Source: Roseiarcus sp963767245
GTDB lineage: Bacteria; Pseudomonadota; Alphaproteobacteria; Rhizobiales; Beijerinckiaceae
Assembly: GCA_963767245.1 (NCBI GenBank)
Contig: CAVYDG010000003.1
Location: 1 to 64,000 of the forward strand
Reading direction: 5' to 3'
Length of the DNA: 64,000 nucleotides
The notes under the pieces are model-generated. The model searched no databases. It saw only the letters and a list, made by a program, of their open reading frames with translations, and was not told where the DNA came from. Positions 27,705-36,289 of this stretch are shown here, one piece after another. The stretch's first letter is position 1. Each line of letters starts with the position of its first letter. A program made the translations under genes and the position numbers.

Positions 27705-28954
27705 GCGCGCGCTATTCCGCCTTCGCGCTGCTGCAGCAGGGCTTTGCCGGCCATAAGGGTTGGCCGCAGGCCTGGCGCAAGGCGAAGCCGAAGCCAGCTT
27801 ACGACTTCGTCATCCTAGGCGGCGGCGGACATGGCCTCGCCACCGCCTACTACCTCGCCAAGACCCATAAGAGCACGCGCGTTTGCGTGATCGAGAAGGG
27901 CTGGCTCGGCGGCGGCAACACCGGCCGCAATACGACGATCGTGCGTTCGAACTATTTCTATCCCGAATCGGTCGCCCTCTACGATCTCGCGCTCAGGCTC
28001 TACGAAGGCCTGTCGCGCGAGCTCAATTTCAACGTGATGCTGAGCCAGCGCGGCATCCTTAATATTTCGCACACCCCAGCCCAGCTCGAAATTGCGGCGC
28101 GAGTCGCCAACGCCATGCAGCTCAATGGCGTCGATGCCGAGCTCTGGGGTCCCGACCAAGTCCGCGAGCGGCTGCCGCTGATGACGCAATCGCTCAATTC
28201 GCGCTATTTGCCCAACGGCGGCGTCTGGCAGCGACGCGGCGGCATTGCCCGCCACGACGCCGTCGCCTGGGGCTATGCGCGCGCCGCCGATAGGCTTGGC
28301 GTCGACATCGTCGAGAATTGCGAGGCGACGGGCTTCATCCTTGAGAACGGCGCCTGCGCTGGCGTCGAGACGACGCAGGGCGAAATTCGCGCAGGAACGG
28401 TCGGCGTCGCGGTCGCCGGCCATTCGTCGCAACTGATGGCCAAGGCGGGGGTGAGGCTGCCGATCCATTCCTATACGCTGCAGGCGATGGTCAGCGAGCC
28501 GGTCAAGCCCTGCCTCGACATCGTGCTTCTGCATCTCGGGACCGGCGTCTACGCCAGCCAGTCGGATAAGGGCGAACTCGTGTTTGGCGGCGGGCTCGAC
28601 CGCATTCCGTCCTACGGCCAGCGCGGCGCACCGCCGATGCAGGAGATCGTCATTTCCGGCCTTCTCGACATGTTTCCGGCTTTCGGCCAATTGAAGCTGA
28701 TGCGGCAATGGGGCGGAATCGTCGACGTCGTACCCAATTCTTCGCCGATCATTGGACCGGCGCCGATGCAGGGGATCTACCTCAATTGCGGCTGGGGAAC
28801 CGGCGGCTTCAAGGCAATTCCGGCCGGCGGGACGCTGCTCGCGCATCTCATGGCGACCGGCGCCCACCACGAGATCAGCCGCCCGTTCGACCTTTCCCGC
28901 TTTGCCGCCGGGCGCCTCATCGACGAGGCCGCGGGCTCCGGCATCGCTCACTAG
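27701..28954 (+). CDS. soxB: Sarcosine oxidase beta subunit (417 aa)
   Basis: FAD/FMN subunit of heterotetrameric sarcosine oxidase, which turns sarcosine, O2 and tetrahydrofolate into glycine, H2O2 and 5,10-methylene-tetrahydrofolate. Dinucleotide loop DFVILGGGGHGLATAYYLA (residues 35-53), then VIEKGWLGGGNTGRNTT. His185 in RRGGIARHDAVAWGYAR is at the position of the covalent-FMN histidine. It ends with LNCGWGTGGFKAIPAGG. Normal length. Starts at the ATG overlapping the TetR stop. Followed after 6 bp by a small monooxygenase-like gene rather than directly by soxD. Confidence 0.95.
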   Translation: MSARYSAFALLQQGFAGHKGWPQAWRKAKPKPAYDFVILGGGGHGLATAYYLAKTHKSTRVCVIEKGWLGGGNTGRNTTIVRSNYFYPESVALYDLALRLYEGLSRELNFNVMLSQRGILNISHTPAQLEIAARVANAMQLNGVDAELWGPDQVRERLPLMTQSLNSRYLPNGGVWQRRGGIARHDAVAWGYARAADRLGVDIVENCEATGFILENGACAGVETTQGEIRAGTVGVAVAGHSSQLMAKAGVRLPIHSYTLQAMVSEPVKPCLDIVLLHLGTGVYASQSDKGELVFGGGLDRIPSYGQRGAPPMQEIVISGLLDMFPAFGQLKLMRQWGGIVDVVPNSSPIIGPAPMQGIYLNCGWGTGGFKAIPAGGTLLAHLMATGAHHEISRPFDLSRFAAGRLIDEAAGSGIAH

Positions 28955-28960
28955 GAGGAG

Positions 28961-29299
28961 ATGGCTATGTACATCGCCATGAATCGCTTCAAGGTCATGA
29001 AAGGCGCCGAGAGCGCATTCGAAGATGTGTGGCTCTCGCGCGAGACCCACCTCGACCGCGTGCCTGGGTTCGTCGAGTTCCACCTGTTGCGCGGGCCTGA
29101 ACGCGACGACCACGTGCTCTATTCGTCGCACACGGTCTGGGCAAGCAAGGACGCCTTCACCGCTTGGACCCAGTCCGAACATTTCCGCGCCGCTCACCGC
29201 GGCGCGGGCGCCAACAAGCCGCTCTATCTCGGCCACCCCGAGTTTGAGGGCTTCGAGGTTCTTCAGACGATCAAAAACCCGCGCGACGAGGCCGCCTGA
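28961..29299 (+). CDS. Antibiotic-biosynthesis-monooxygenase (ABM/HmoA-like) domain protein (112 aa)
   Basis: Strong ribosome-binding site TAGGAGGAG precedes the ATG at 28961. The sequence MYIAMNRFKVMKGAESAFED, then HLDRVPGFVEFHLLRGPE and YSSHTVWASKDAFTAWTQSE, is that of the dimeric alpha-beta ferredoxin-like ABM fold, close to IsdG/HmoA-type heme-degrading monooxygenases. It is inserted between soxB and soxD, whereas the usual order is soxB-D-A-G. A role with this oxidase (for example handling heme, an oxidised product or a one-carbon intermediate) is only guessed. Confidence 0.85.
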   Translation: MAMYIAMNRFKVMKGAESAFEDVWLSRETHLDRVPGFVEFHLLRGPERDDHVLYSSHTVWASKDAFTAWTQSEHFRAAHRGAGANKPLYLGHPEFEGFEVLQTIKNPRDEAA

Positions 29300-29308
29300 A
29301 GGCCGCCC

Positions 29309-29572
29309 ATGCAAATCTTCTTCTGCCCATTCTGCGGTCCGCGCGACGAGATCGAGTTCCACTATGTCGGCGAGCCGAAGGCGCGGCCCGAGCCGGCCGG
29401 CGAGATCAGCGATGCGACATGGGCGGACTACCTGTGGTTCAACGCCAATGAAAAAGGCGTTGCGCGCGAGATCTGGCTGCATCTGACCTGCATGCAGATG
29501 TTCACGATGACCCGCGACACCGCGCTCAACGCCGCCATGCCCGCCGACACGACGGCGAGGGGGGCGAATTGA
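29309..29572 (+). CDS. soxD: Sarcosine oxidase delta subunit (87 aa)
   Basis: Small zinc-binding subunit of heterotetrameric sarcosine oxidase. Cys6 and Cys9 (FFCPFCGPRDEIEFHYVG) with His58 and Cys61 (EIWLHLTCMQMF) form the zinc site known from the family. The conserved WADYLWFNANEKGVAREIW is present. Its TGA overlaps the TTG start of soxA (TTGA at 29569), indicating translational coupling. Confidence 0.94.
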   Translation: MQIFFCPFCGPRDEIEFHYVGEPKARPEPAGEISDATWADYLWFNANEKGVAREIWLHLTCMQMFTMTRDTALNAAMPADTTARGAN

Positions 29573-32415
29573 GCGGCTTTCGTTTGCCCTCCGGCGGCGG
29601 CGTCGATCGTGGGCGCCCTTGCGTCTTCACCTTCGACGGCGAGCCCTACGCCGGCTTCGAGGGCGACAGCATCGCCTCGGCGCTCCTGGCGAACGGCGTC
29701 GCGGTCGTCGGACGGAGTTTCAAATATCACCGCCCGCGCGGCGTCTGGGGCGCGTGGACTGAGGAGCCGAATGCGATCGTTGACGTGACGCGGAGCGGCG
29801 TCACCACCCCAAATCTTCGCGCCACTACCGAGGCGCTCGAGAACGACGTCGCGGTGCGCTCGGTCAATGCGGCGCCGACGGCCGCGGCCGATCGCGCCGC
29901 TCTCCTCGACAGGATGTCGCCGTTCCTGCCGGCGGGGTTCTACTACAAGACGTTCCTCTGGCCGCGCTGGGAAACCTTCGAGGGCGCGATCCGCGCCATG
30001 GCCGGCCTTGGCCGGGTGGATGCCGACAATCGTCCGCCGGCCGACAAGCCGCAGATCAACGCCCGTTGTGATCTCCTTGTGATCGGCGCCGGACCGGCGG
30101 GGCTTGCCGCGGCCAATGCCGCCGCGCGAACGGGGCGCAAGGTTTTCCTCCTCGACGACCATGCCGAAATCGGCGGCCAGCTCGTCCATCGCGGCGGCGC
30201 CACTGAGGGCGGCGACTGGCGGGATTGGGGACTCGGCGTGGCGCGGGCGATCGACGCCGGCGGCGGCCGGGTGATGACTCGAACCACGGCCTATGGAATC
30301 TATGACGGCAATCTCGTCTGCGCCTGGGAGCGGCGGGCGCCGCTGCCTGACGCGCTATGGCGCATCCGGCCGCAACAGATCGTCGTCGCCGCCGGCGCAA
30401 TCGAGCGGCCCCTTATCGTCCCCGATAACGACCGGCCGGGCGTGATGTCGGCCGACGCTGCGCTCGTCTATCTGCGTCGTTACGCCGTCCTCGTCGGCAA
30501 GCGCATCGTCGTCGCCACCAACAACGACAGCGCTTATGCTGCGGCCGAGGCGTTGGCCGAGGCCGGCGCGGAGGTCGAGATTCTCGACACGCGCGTGGCC
30601 GGTCCGCAATCTTCGTTGAGCGTGATGCGCAGCGCGGAAATCGAGGGGGTCGTCGGAACTCGCCGCGTCGGGGCGGTCCGGGCGAATGGACGGACCCGCG
30701 AGTGCGACGCGCTCCTCCTTTCCGGCGGCTGGTCGCCGACGGTGCATCTTTACGCCCAGGCGCGCGGGCGTCTGCGTTATAACGAAGCGCTGGCCGCGCT
30801 TGCGCCGACAGGCGCAATCGCGGGCGTCGCCGTCGCCGGCGCCGCCAACGGCGCCTTCACCCTCGACGAGGCGTTGCGCGACGGCCATCGGGCGGGCGGC
30901 GGCGAGGGCGCCGCGCCGAACGCGCCGGCCGGCCAATACCGGATCGAGGCCGCGTGGCCGAAGGCCGAGGACGAGGGTCGCCGCTGGGTCGATTTCCAGA
31001 ACGACGTCACCCTCAAGGACATTGCGCTCGCCGCCCGCGAGGGCTACGTCTCGGTCGAGCACCTGAAGCGCTACACCACGCTCGGCATGGCGACCGACCA
31101 GGGCAAGACCGCCAATGTCAACGGCCTCGCCGCGATGGCGGCGCTCACCGGGCGCACGATCGACGAAACCGGAACGACCACCTACCGCCCGCCGTTCGTC
31201 CCAGTGCCGATGGGCGTCATCGCGGGGAGGCGTCGAGGCGCACTCATCAATCCGCTCAGGCGCCTGCCGCTCGAGGCCGAGCACCGGGCCGAGGGCGGGC
31301 AGATGCGCGAATATGGCGGTTGGCTCAGGCCCGCCTGGTATGGCCCCGACGATCCCGAGCTTTCGATTCAGCGCGAGGCCAAGCGGGCGCGCGACACGGT
31401 GGCGCTGTTCGACGGCTCTTCGCTTGGCAAGATCGAGCTCATCGGTCCCGACGCCGCCAAGCTCGCCGACTTTCACAGCTATAACCGCCTCTCGACCTTG
31501 AAACCGGGCAAGATCCGCTACGGTTTTCTATTGCAGGAATCGGGCATCGTGTTCGACGACGGCGTGACGCTGCGCCTCAGCGACGATTGTTTTATCGTTT
31601 CCTGCTCCTCGGGGCACACCGACGCCGTGCGTATGCAACTCGAGCTCTGGCGGCAGGACCGGTTCGATCCCGCTCGGGTCTTCGTTCACGACGCGACGGC
31701 CCAATGGGCGACGCTCACCGTCACCGGCCCGCGCTCGCGCGATCTCGTCGAGGCCGCCGGAATCGAGGTCGCGCTCGATGACCAGAGCCTGCCGCACATG
31801 GCCTTTGCGACGACCAAGTTCGACGGCGCGCCGCTCCGGGTCGCGCGGGTGAGCTTCACCGGCGACCGCTCCTACGAGCTCTCCGTTCCGGCCCGGCGCG
31901 CCGGAGCTCTAAGGGCGCGCCTGGCCGACAGGCTGCAAGCGTTTGGCGGCGGGCTGATGGAACTCGAGGCGCTGATGGTCCTCCGCGCCGAGAAGGGTTT
32001 CATCGTCGTTGGCAAGGACACCGACGGGACGACCATGCCGCACGACCTCGGCGTCGCAGGTCCGCGCGATTCGCGGGCGGACGAATATATCGGCAAGCGC
32101 TCCCTGTTCATGCCTGTCGCCAATGACAAGGGCCGCAAGCAATTCGTCGGCTTGAGCGTAGCGGCGGGCGAGGCGGCGCTGCCGACCGGCGCCCATGTCG
32201 CGACGGGCGCGGGCCGCACGCGACGCTCGCAGGGCTACGTGACGTCGAGCTACAGGAGTCCGACGCTCGGACGCCCGATCGCGCTTGGCCTCGTCGAAGA
32301 CGGGTTCAAGCGGATGGGCGAGACGGTCGGCGTCTATCATCTTGGCGCCGAGCGCCGCGCGACCATCGCGCCTGTGGTCGCGCTCGATCCGGAAGGAAAG
32401 CGGCTCCATGCGTGA
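29569..32415 (+). CDS. soxA: Sarcosine oxidase alpha subunit (948 aa)
   Basis: Largest subunit. The N-terminal ferredoxin-like segment has FTFDGEPYAGFEGDSIASAL and GRSFKYHRPRGVWG. A NAD-binding domain follows (LLVIGAGPAGLAAANAAART, about residues 166-185, then IVVAAGAIERPLIVPDNDRP). The C-terminal GcvT-like folate-binding domain contains MREYGGWLRPAWYG and LRAEKGFIVVGKDTDGTTMP. Binds NAD+ and tetrahydrofolate and channels the methyl-derived carbon. TTG start overlapping the soxD stop; its 3' end overlaps soxG by 8 nt. Length is typical (about 950-1000). Confidence 0.95.
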   Translation: MSGFRLPSGGGVDRGRPCVFTFDGEPYAGFEGDSIASALLANGVAVVGRSFKYHRPRGVWGAWTEEPNAIVDVTRSGVTTPNLRATTEALENDVAVRSVNAAPTAAADRAALLDRMSPFLPAGFYYKTFLWPRWETFEGAIRAMAGLGRVDADNRPPADKPQINARCDLLVIGAGPAGLAAANAAARTGRKVFLLDDHAEIGGQLVHRGGATEGGDWRDWGLGVARAIDAGGGRVMTRTTAYGIYDGNLVCAWERRAPLPDALWRIRPQQIVVAAGAIERPLIVPDNDRPGVMSADAALVYLRRYAVLVGKRIVVATNNDSAYAAAEALAEAGAEVEILDTRVAGPQSSLSVMRSAEIEGVVGTRRVGAVRANGRTRECDALLLSGGWSPTVHLYAQARGRLRYNEALAALAPTGAIAGVAVAGAANGAFTLDEALRDGHRAGGGEGAAPNAPAGQYRIEAAWPKAEDEGRRWVDFQNDVTLKDIALAAREGYVSVEHLKRYTTLGMATDQGKTANVNGLAAMAALTGRTIDETGTTTYRPPFVPVPMGVIAGRRRGALINPLRRLPLEAEHRAEGGQMREYGGWLRPAWYGPDDPELSIQREAKRARDTVALFDGSSLGKIELIGPDAAKLADFHSYNRLSTLKPGKIRYGFLLQESGIVFDDGVTLRLSDDCFIVSCSSGHTDAVRMQLELWRQDRFDPARVFVHDATAQWATLTVTGPRSRDLVEAAGIEVALDDQSLPHMAFATTKFDGAPLRVARVSFTGDRSYELSVPARRAGALRARLADRLQAFGGGLMELEALMVLRAEKGFIVVGKDTDGTTMPHDLGVAGPRDSRADEYIGKRSLFMPVANDKGRKQFVGLSVAAGEAALPTGAHVATGAGRTRRSQGYVTSSYRSPTLGRPIALGLVEDGFKRMGETVGVYHLGAERRATIAPVVALDPEGKRLHA

Positions 32416-32908
32416 GACGCGATGGCCGCCGGCGCGCGGGCGTACAGGAATTCTGAGCGACCGGCCGCGCCTGCAGGCGCGAGCGCTGGATGGGCTCGGC
32501 CAGACGCTGATCTCGGGCGACCTTGAAGCGGCGGTCGCCGCGCTCGCGCCGGGCGCGCCGATCCTTGGCCTCTACGAACTCGCGCCGGAGGGCGCGCATG
32601 GGCTGCGCATCGGCCGCATGAGCGCGCTTCTGGTCACGCCGGCGCCTATCGCCGCCCTCGACGGCTGGCGCGACGGCTGGTGCGCGACGAGCGTCGACGA
32701 CGGCTGGGCGGCGGTCGAAGTCTCGGGCGCCGACGCCGCCCAGGCTCTCATGCAAGCGACATCGGCCGACCTCGCCGCCGGCTCGCCTTCGGCCGCGGTC
32801 ATTGTTTTTGGCCCGCGCGGCCTCCTGGCGCGGACCGAAGCGGGCTTCCGGCTGCATGTCGAGGCGCCGTGGCTGGAGCTGCTGCTCGCCTGGCTCGAGG
32901 GCGTTTAG
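32408..32908 (+). CDS. soxG: Sarcosine oxidase gamma subunit (166 aa)
   Basis: The ATG at 32408 lies inside the last codons of soxA. The sequence is diverged, as usual for this subunit, but has the expected length, place and folate-domain-like segments (WCATSVDDGWAAVEVSGADA, FRLHVEAPWLELLLAWL). Completes the four-subunit enzyme. The normal family start is a few dozen residues of poorly conserved sequence, so the assignment rests partly on position. Confidence 0.85.
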   Translation: MRETRWPPARGRTGILSDRPRLQARALDGLGQTLISGDLEAAVAALAPGAPILGLYELAPEGAHGLRIGRMSALLVTPAPIAALDGWRDGWCATSVDDGWAAVEVSGADAAQALMQATSADLAAGSPSAAVIVFGPRGLLARTEAGFRLHVEAPWLELLLAWLEGV

Positions 32909-32956
32909 CCCAAATTGCATCTAGGCCAACTCGCGCCGTGAGCGTCCCCGCCCGCA

Positions 32957-32983
32957 CCCGGGCCGCGCTTGCGCGCGCCCGGG
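32957..32983. terminator. GC-rich stem-loop downstream of soxG
   Basis: CCCGGGC at 32957-32963 pairs with GCCCGGG at 32977-32983, and CGCGC at 32964-32968 with GCGCG at 32971-32975, with a one-base bulge. No T-run follows, so it is not a classical intrinsic terminator. It could protect the 3' end of the sox transcript or assist termination. Confidence 0.35.
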
Positions 32984-33056
32984 CGGGGGAGGAGAAGCCT
33001 CGGCCCGCATCGAGGTAAACGCGACACGTGCTAGGTTGCGCGACTGTGGAGGGCAA

Positions 33057-34844
33057 ATGGCGGAAAAGCGGAAGCTTGCGGCGATCCTTGCCGCCGACGT
33101 CGTTGGTTTCAGCCGGCTGACCGGCGCAGACGAAGATCGCACTTTGGCTCGGCTCCGGGCTCTGCGCAGCGATCTTATCGATCCCACCATCGCCGTGCAT
33201 AACGGGCGCGTCTTCAAGCGCACCGGCGATGGGGCGCTGGTCGAGTTTCGCAGCGTGGTGGATGCGGTGCGCTGCGCCATCGAAGTGCAAAACGCCATGG
33301 TCGAACGCAACGCAGGCGTGGCGCAGGATCGCCGCATCGAATTCCGGATCGGCATTCATGTCGGCGAGGTCGTCGAGGAAAGCGACGGCGACATGATGGG
33401 CGACAGCGTCAACATCGCCGCACGCCTCGAGGGCATCGCCACGCCCGGCGCCATCTGCCTCTCCGAACAAGCCTATTGGCAGGTGAAGGCCCGCCTCGAC
33501 ATCGCGGTCAGCGATCTGGGCGCGACCCAGCTCAAGAATATCGCCGAGCCGGTTCGAGCCTTTTCGCTCCAGGTCGGGCTTCCCGCCGACGCGAAGCCGG
33601 CGGCGCCAGTCGAGCCCCGTGCGGCGGAAAAGCCGGCAGAGCGGCCTTCCCTCTCCGGCAAACCTTCAATCGCCGTGCTGCCCTTTCAGAACATGAGCGG
33701 CGACGCCGAGCAGGAGTATTTCTGCGACGGCCTCGTCGAAGACATCATCACCACCTTGTCGAAGCTCCACGGGCTCCGGGTGATCGCGCGCAATTCGAGC
33801 TTCGTCTACAAAGGCCGCTCGGTTGACGTCCGCGAAGCCGCGCAACAACTCGGCGTGCGTCATGTTCTCGAGGGCAGCGTTCGCAGGAGCGGGGCACGGA
33901 TCAGAGTCACGGCGCAATTGATCGACGCGGCCGACGGCTCGCACCTCTGGGCCGAGCGCTACGATCGCGCCGTTGATGACATTTTCGCGATCCAGGACGA
34001 GATAACCCTGGCGCTCGCGACCGAGATGCAGGTCAAGCTGACTGACGGCGAACAGGCGCGGATGCGCTATACGACGACCAGCAATGTCGAAGCCTGGACA
34101 CACTGGGCCCGGGGCATGTCCATTTTCCGTCAACCTCCCTCCCGGGACAACCGGGAGGCGACGCAGGCCCACTGGGAGAAAGCCCTCGCGCTCGATCCGA
34201 ATTCGGCCCCGCTCAACGCAGCGCTCGGCTTCACCCATTGCCTGGACGCCAGATTCGGCTGGAAAGATCCGTTCGAAATTGCGCTGGCCAATGCCCGCCG
34301 CTATGCCGAGAGGGCGCTGGAGATCGATCCCGGCAACGCCGACGCTCACATCGCGTCAGGCATGGTTTTGCTGATGGAAGGGCGGCATGACGAAGCGGTG
34401 GCCGACGCCAGAAAGGCGGTTCAACTGGCGCCTGGCTCGGCCGACGTGGCGCAGTTTGCCGGCTTTATTGTCCTGCCCTCGGGATACCCCGAAGAAGCCG
34501 TCGCGCTCTGCGAGAAGTCGATGACTCTCAGCCCAAATTATCCCTCGGTGTATCTGGGCACCCTTGGAGACGCCTATCGACAGGCCGGACGAACCGATGA
34601 CGCGATCGCCACCTTCGAGGGCTATCACGCGCGAAATCCCGGCTTCGGACTTACCGATGTCGTGATCGCCTACCACGAAAAGGGCCAGCCCGAGGAAGCG
34701 AAGCGAACAGCCGCGCGCCTGATGGCGGCGCGACCGGAGTTTACAGTCGCCGGCTGGCGCAAAACCCAGTTCATCCGCCGCGACGCCGCGCGGGTAGAAG
34801 CCGACGCGGCGGCCCTCCGCGCCGCCGGACTTCCCGCGGGATGA
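33057..34844 (+). CDS. Class III adenylate/guanylate cyclase with TolB-like and TPR regions (595 aa)
   Basis: The N-terminal cyclase catalytic domain begins AAILAADVVGFSRLTGADED, where Asp14 is the expected metal ligand, and continues with RTGDGALVEF and GDSVNIAARLEGIA. After a Pro/Ala linker comes a TolB/FlgO-like domain (SIAVLPFQNMSGDAEQEYFC, then LRVIARNSSFVYKGRSVDV). TPR-type helical repeats run to the end (e.g. NADAHIASGMVLLMEGRHDE). This architecture is common in Rhizobiales, with many paralogues per genome; the signal sensed is unknown. The start at 33057 is preferred over an upstream in-frame TTG. Monocistronic as seen. Confidence 0.92.
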   Translation: MAEKRKLAAILAADVVGFSRLTGADEDRTLARLRALRSDLIDPTIAVHNGRVFKRTGDGALVEFRSVVDAVRCAIEVQNAMVERNAGVAQDRRIEFRIGIHVGEVVEESDGDMMGDSVNIAARLEGIATPGAICLSEQAYWQVKARLDIAVSDLGATQLKNIAEPVRAFSLQVGLPADAKPAAPVEPRAAEKPAERPSLSGKPSIAVLPFQNMSGDAEQEYFCDGLVEDIITTLSKLHGLRVIARNSSFVYKGRSVDVREAAQQLGVRHVLEGSVRRSGARIRVTAQLIDAADGSHLWAERYDRAVDDIFAIQDEITLALATEMQVKLTDGEQARMRYTTTSNVEAWTHWARGMSIFRQPPSRDNREATQAHWEKALALDPNSAPLNAALGFTHCLDARFGWKDPFEIALANARRYAERALEIDPGNADAHIASGMVLLMEGRHDEAVADARKAVQLAPGSADVAQFAGFIVLPSGYPEEAVALCEKSMTLSPNYPSVYLGTLGDAYRQAGRTDDAIATFEGYHARNPGFGLTDVVIAYHEKGQPEEAKRTAARLMAARPEFTVAGWRKTQFIRRDAARVEADAAALRAAGLPAG

Positions 34845-34990
34845 AGCTCGAAAAAATTCGACAATTGTTTTCGATAATCCGAAGGGCAGTCTATGCTGCG
34901 GAGTGGTCGGACCTGGACATGAGGGGACCACCGCACACGTGGATTCATGGCGTAAGCCGTTGAAAAGCCTCGATTGTCGGAAAGAGAAAA

Positions 34991-35053
34991 TTTGGATTTC
35001 GCTTCCCTTTTCTTGGAATTTCCTTCCATCGGCTTGGAAAACGCTTCCACCGC
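34991..35053. promoter_or_regulatory. Three 21-bp tandem units, each a TGGAA-N5-TTCCA palindrome
   Basis: Inverted repeats TGGAT-TTCGC-TTCCC (34993-35007), TGGAA-TTTCC-TTCCA (35014-35028) and TGGAA-AACGC-TTCCA (35035-35049) have centres exactly 21 bp apart, two helical turns. The last two are perfect. They lie 66 bp before the crotonase start. A TATAAG box is at 35077-35082. An 8-bp inverted repeat, ACCGCGCC with GGCGCGGT, is at 35049-35074. The arrangement suggests cooperative binding of a dimeric regulator; no candidate regulator gene is adjacent. Confidence 0.55.
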
Positions 35054-35114
35054 GCCTCGGCCAAAAGGCGCGGTGCTATAAGGATCTCGGGCGGCGATTT
35101 TGAGGGAGGCGCGG

Positions 35115-35930
35115 ATGCCGGCGGAGACAACGGAAGAGCCGATCGACATCGAACTGCCGAAGTCGCTCAAGGCGACGAGGCTCGGGGCGATCGCCCATCT
35201 CAGGCTCGCGCGGAGCGAGAAGCGCAACGCGCTCGACGACAGCACGGTGCTCGGGCTCGAGGCGTTCTTCACCCGCCTGCCGCATGACATTCGCGCTGTC
35301 GTTCTCACCGGTGAAGGCGCACATTTTTCCGCCGGGCTCGACCTCTCGGAAGTCGCCGGCGCGCGCGATCCGCTGGACGCCGCGCTTCACTCGCGGATGT
35401 GGCACCGCGCGTTCGAGGCGATTCAGTTCGGCCGCACGCCGGTCGTCGCGGCGCTGCACGGCGCCGTCGTCGGCGGCGGACTCGAGCTTGCCGCCTCGAC
35501 CCATATCCGCGTCGCGGAACGCTCGACCTATTACGGCCTGCCTGAGGGGCGGCGCGGCATTTTCCTCGGCGGTGGCGGGTCGGTGCGGATCGCGCGCCTG
35601 ATCGGCGTCGCCCGGGTCACGGACATGATGCTGACCGGGCGAACGCTCAGCGCCGAGGAGGGCCATGCAGCCGGGGCGACGCAATACCTGGTCGAGGACG
35701 GCAAAGGGTTCGAGACGGCGATGGCGCTCGCCGCCAAGGCCGCCTCCAACACCGCGACCACCAATTTCGCCGTCCTGCACGCGCTGCCGCGCATCTTCGA
35801 GAGCGACCCGGCGAGCGGTCTCCTGACCGAGTTGCTGATGGCCGCGATCGCCGAGTTGAGCGGCGAAGCCAAGGAGCGACTGAAGGACTTCCTCGAGAAA
35901 CGCGCGGCGAAAGTATTGCGGCAGAGCTGA
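35115..35930 (+). CDS. Crotonase (enoyl-CoA hydratase/isomerase) family protein (271 aa)
   Basis: Oxyanion-hole elements AHFSAGLDLSEVAG and GAVVGGGLELAASTHI. Both glutamates of true hydratases are retained at the expected places (GGGLELA and YYGLPEGRRGIF). Start at 35115 with GGGAGGCGCGG just upstream. Likely acts on a CoA thioester. A feruloyl-CoA-synthase-like ligase and a hotdog thioesterase are encoded 7.7 kb away on the same strand, so the three may once have formed one aromatic-acid pathway. Substrate is not determinable here. Confidence 0.88.
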   Translation: MPAETTEEPIDIELPKSLKATRLGAIAHLRLARSEKRNALDDSTVLGLEAFFTRLPHDIRAVVLTGEGAHFSAGLDLSEVAGARDPLDAALHSRMWHRAFEAIQFGRTPVVAALHGAVVGGGLELAASTHIRVAERSTYYGLPEGRRGIFLGGGGSVRIARLIGVARVTDMMLTGRTLSAEEGHAAGATQYLVEDGKGFETAMALAAKAASNTATTNFAVLHALPRIFESDPASGLLTELLMAAIAELSGEAKERLKDFLEKRAAKVLRQS

Positions 35931-36007
35931 AGGATCTTCCGCACTCGCGACCTCCTCAGGATGAGGGAGGCGAGCGGCCCGAAAGCTGACTCGGTCCGGC
36001 GCGAGAC

Positions 36008-36289
36008 TCAGCGCGCGCCGTTTCGGCGGCTGTCGACCAGCTTCAGCCACGCCCCCGAATGAAAGGCGCTCATCAGGAGGTACATCGGGACCATTCCGCT
36101 GATGAGCGAGTCGTGTTCCGACAGTGAACAAAGCGGTTCGGCGCCTCCGCTGAGATCAGCGGTCAAAAGCGCCATCACGGCGAAGGTCGGCGCGGCAGCG
36201 AGGCTCAGCCAGTCCGCGGCGCCGCGAGCGGTCGCGGCGCTGCTTTGATGGCGGATCGCGCGGCCAGCGCTGGCATAAGCCTCGCTCAT
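36008..36289 (-). CDS. Small hypothetical membrane protein (93 aa)
   Basis: Two hydrophobic helices: WLSLAAAPTFAVMALLTADL and ISGMVPMYLLMSAFHSGAWL, followed by a short basic tail. The ATG at 36289 overlaps the stop of the DUF899 gene (ATGA), so it is translationally coupled as the last gene of the ArsR-controlled operon. Similar small proteins accompany SRPBCC/DUF899 genes in related bacteria. Function unknown. Confidence 0.75.
   Translation of the reverse strand: MSEAYASAGRAIRHQSSAATARGAADWLSLAAAPTFAVMALLTADLSGGAEPLCSLSEHDSLISGMVPMYLLMSAFHSGAWLKLVDSRRNGAR

Noticed and set aside
27815..29482. A 555-codon minus-strand frame opposite soxB, ABM and soxD
   Set aside because: It spans three genuine plus-strand genes and has no recognisable domain.
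32957..32983. Intrinsic terminator after soxG as a firm call
   Set aside because: The stem is strong but no T-run follows, so it is listed only at low confidence.
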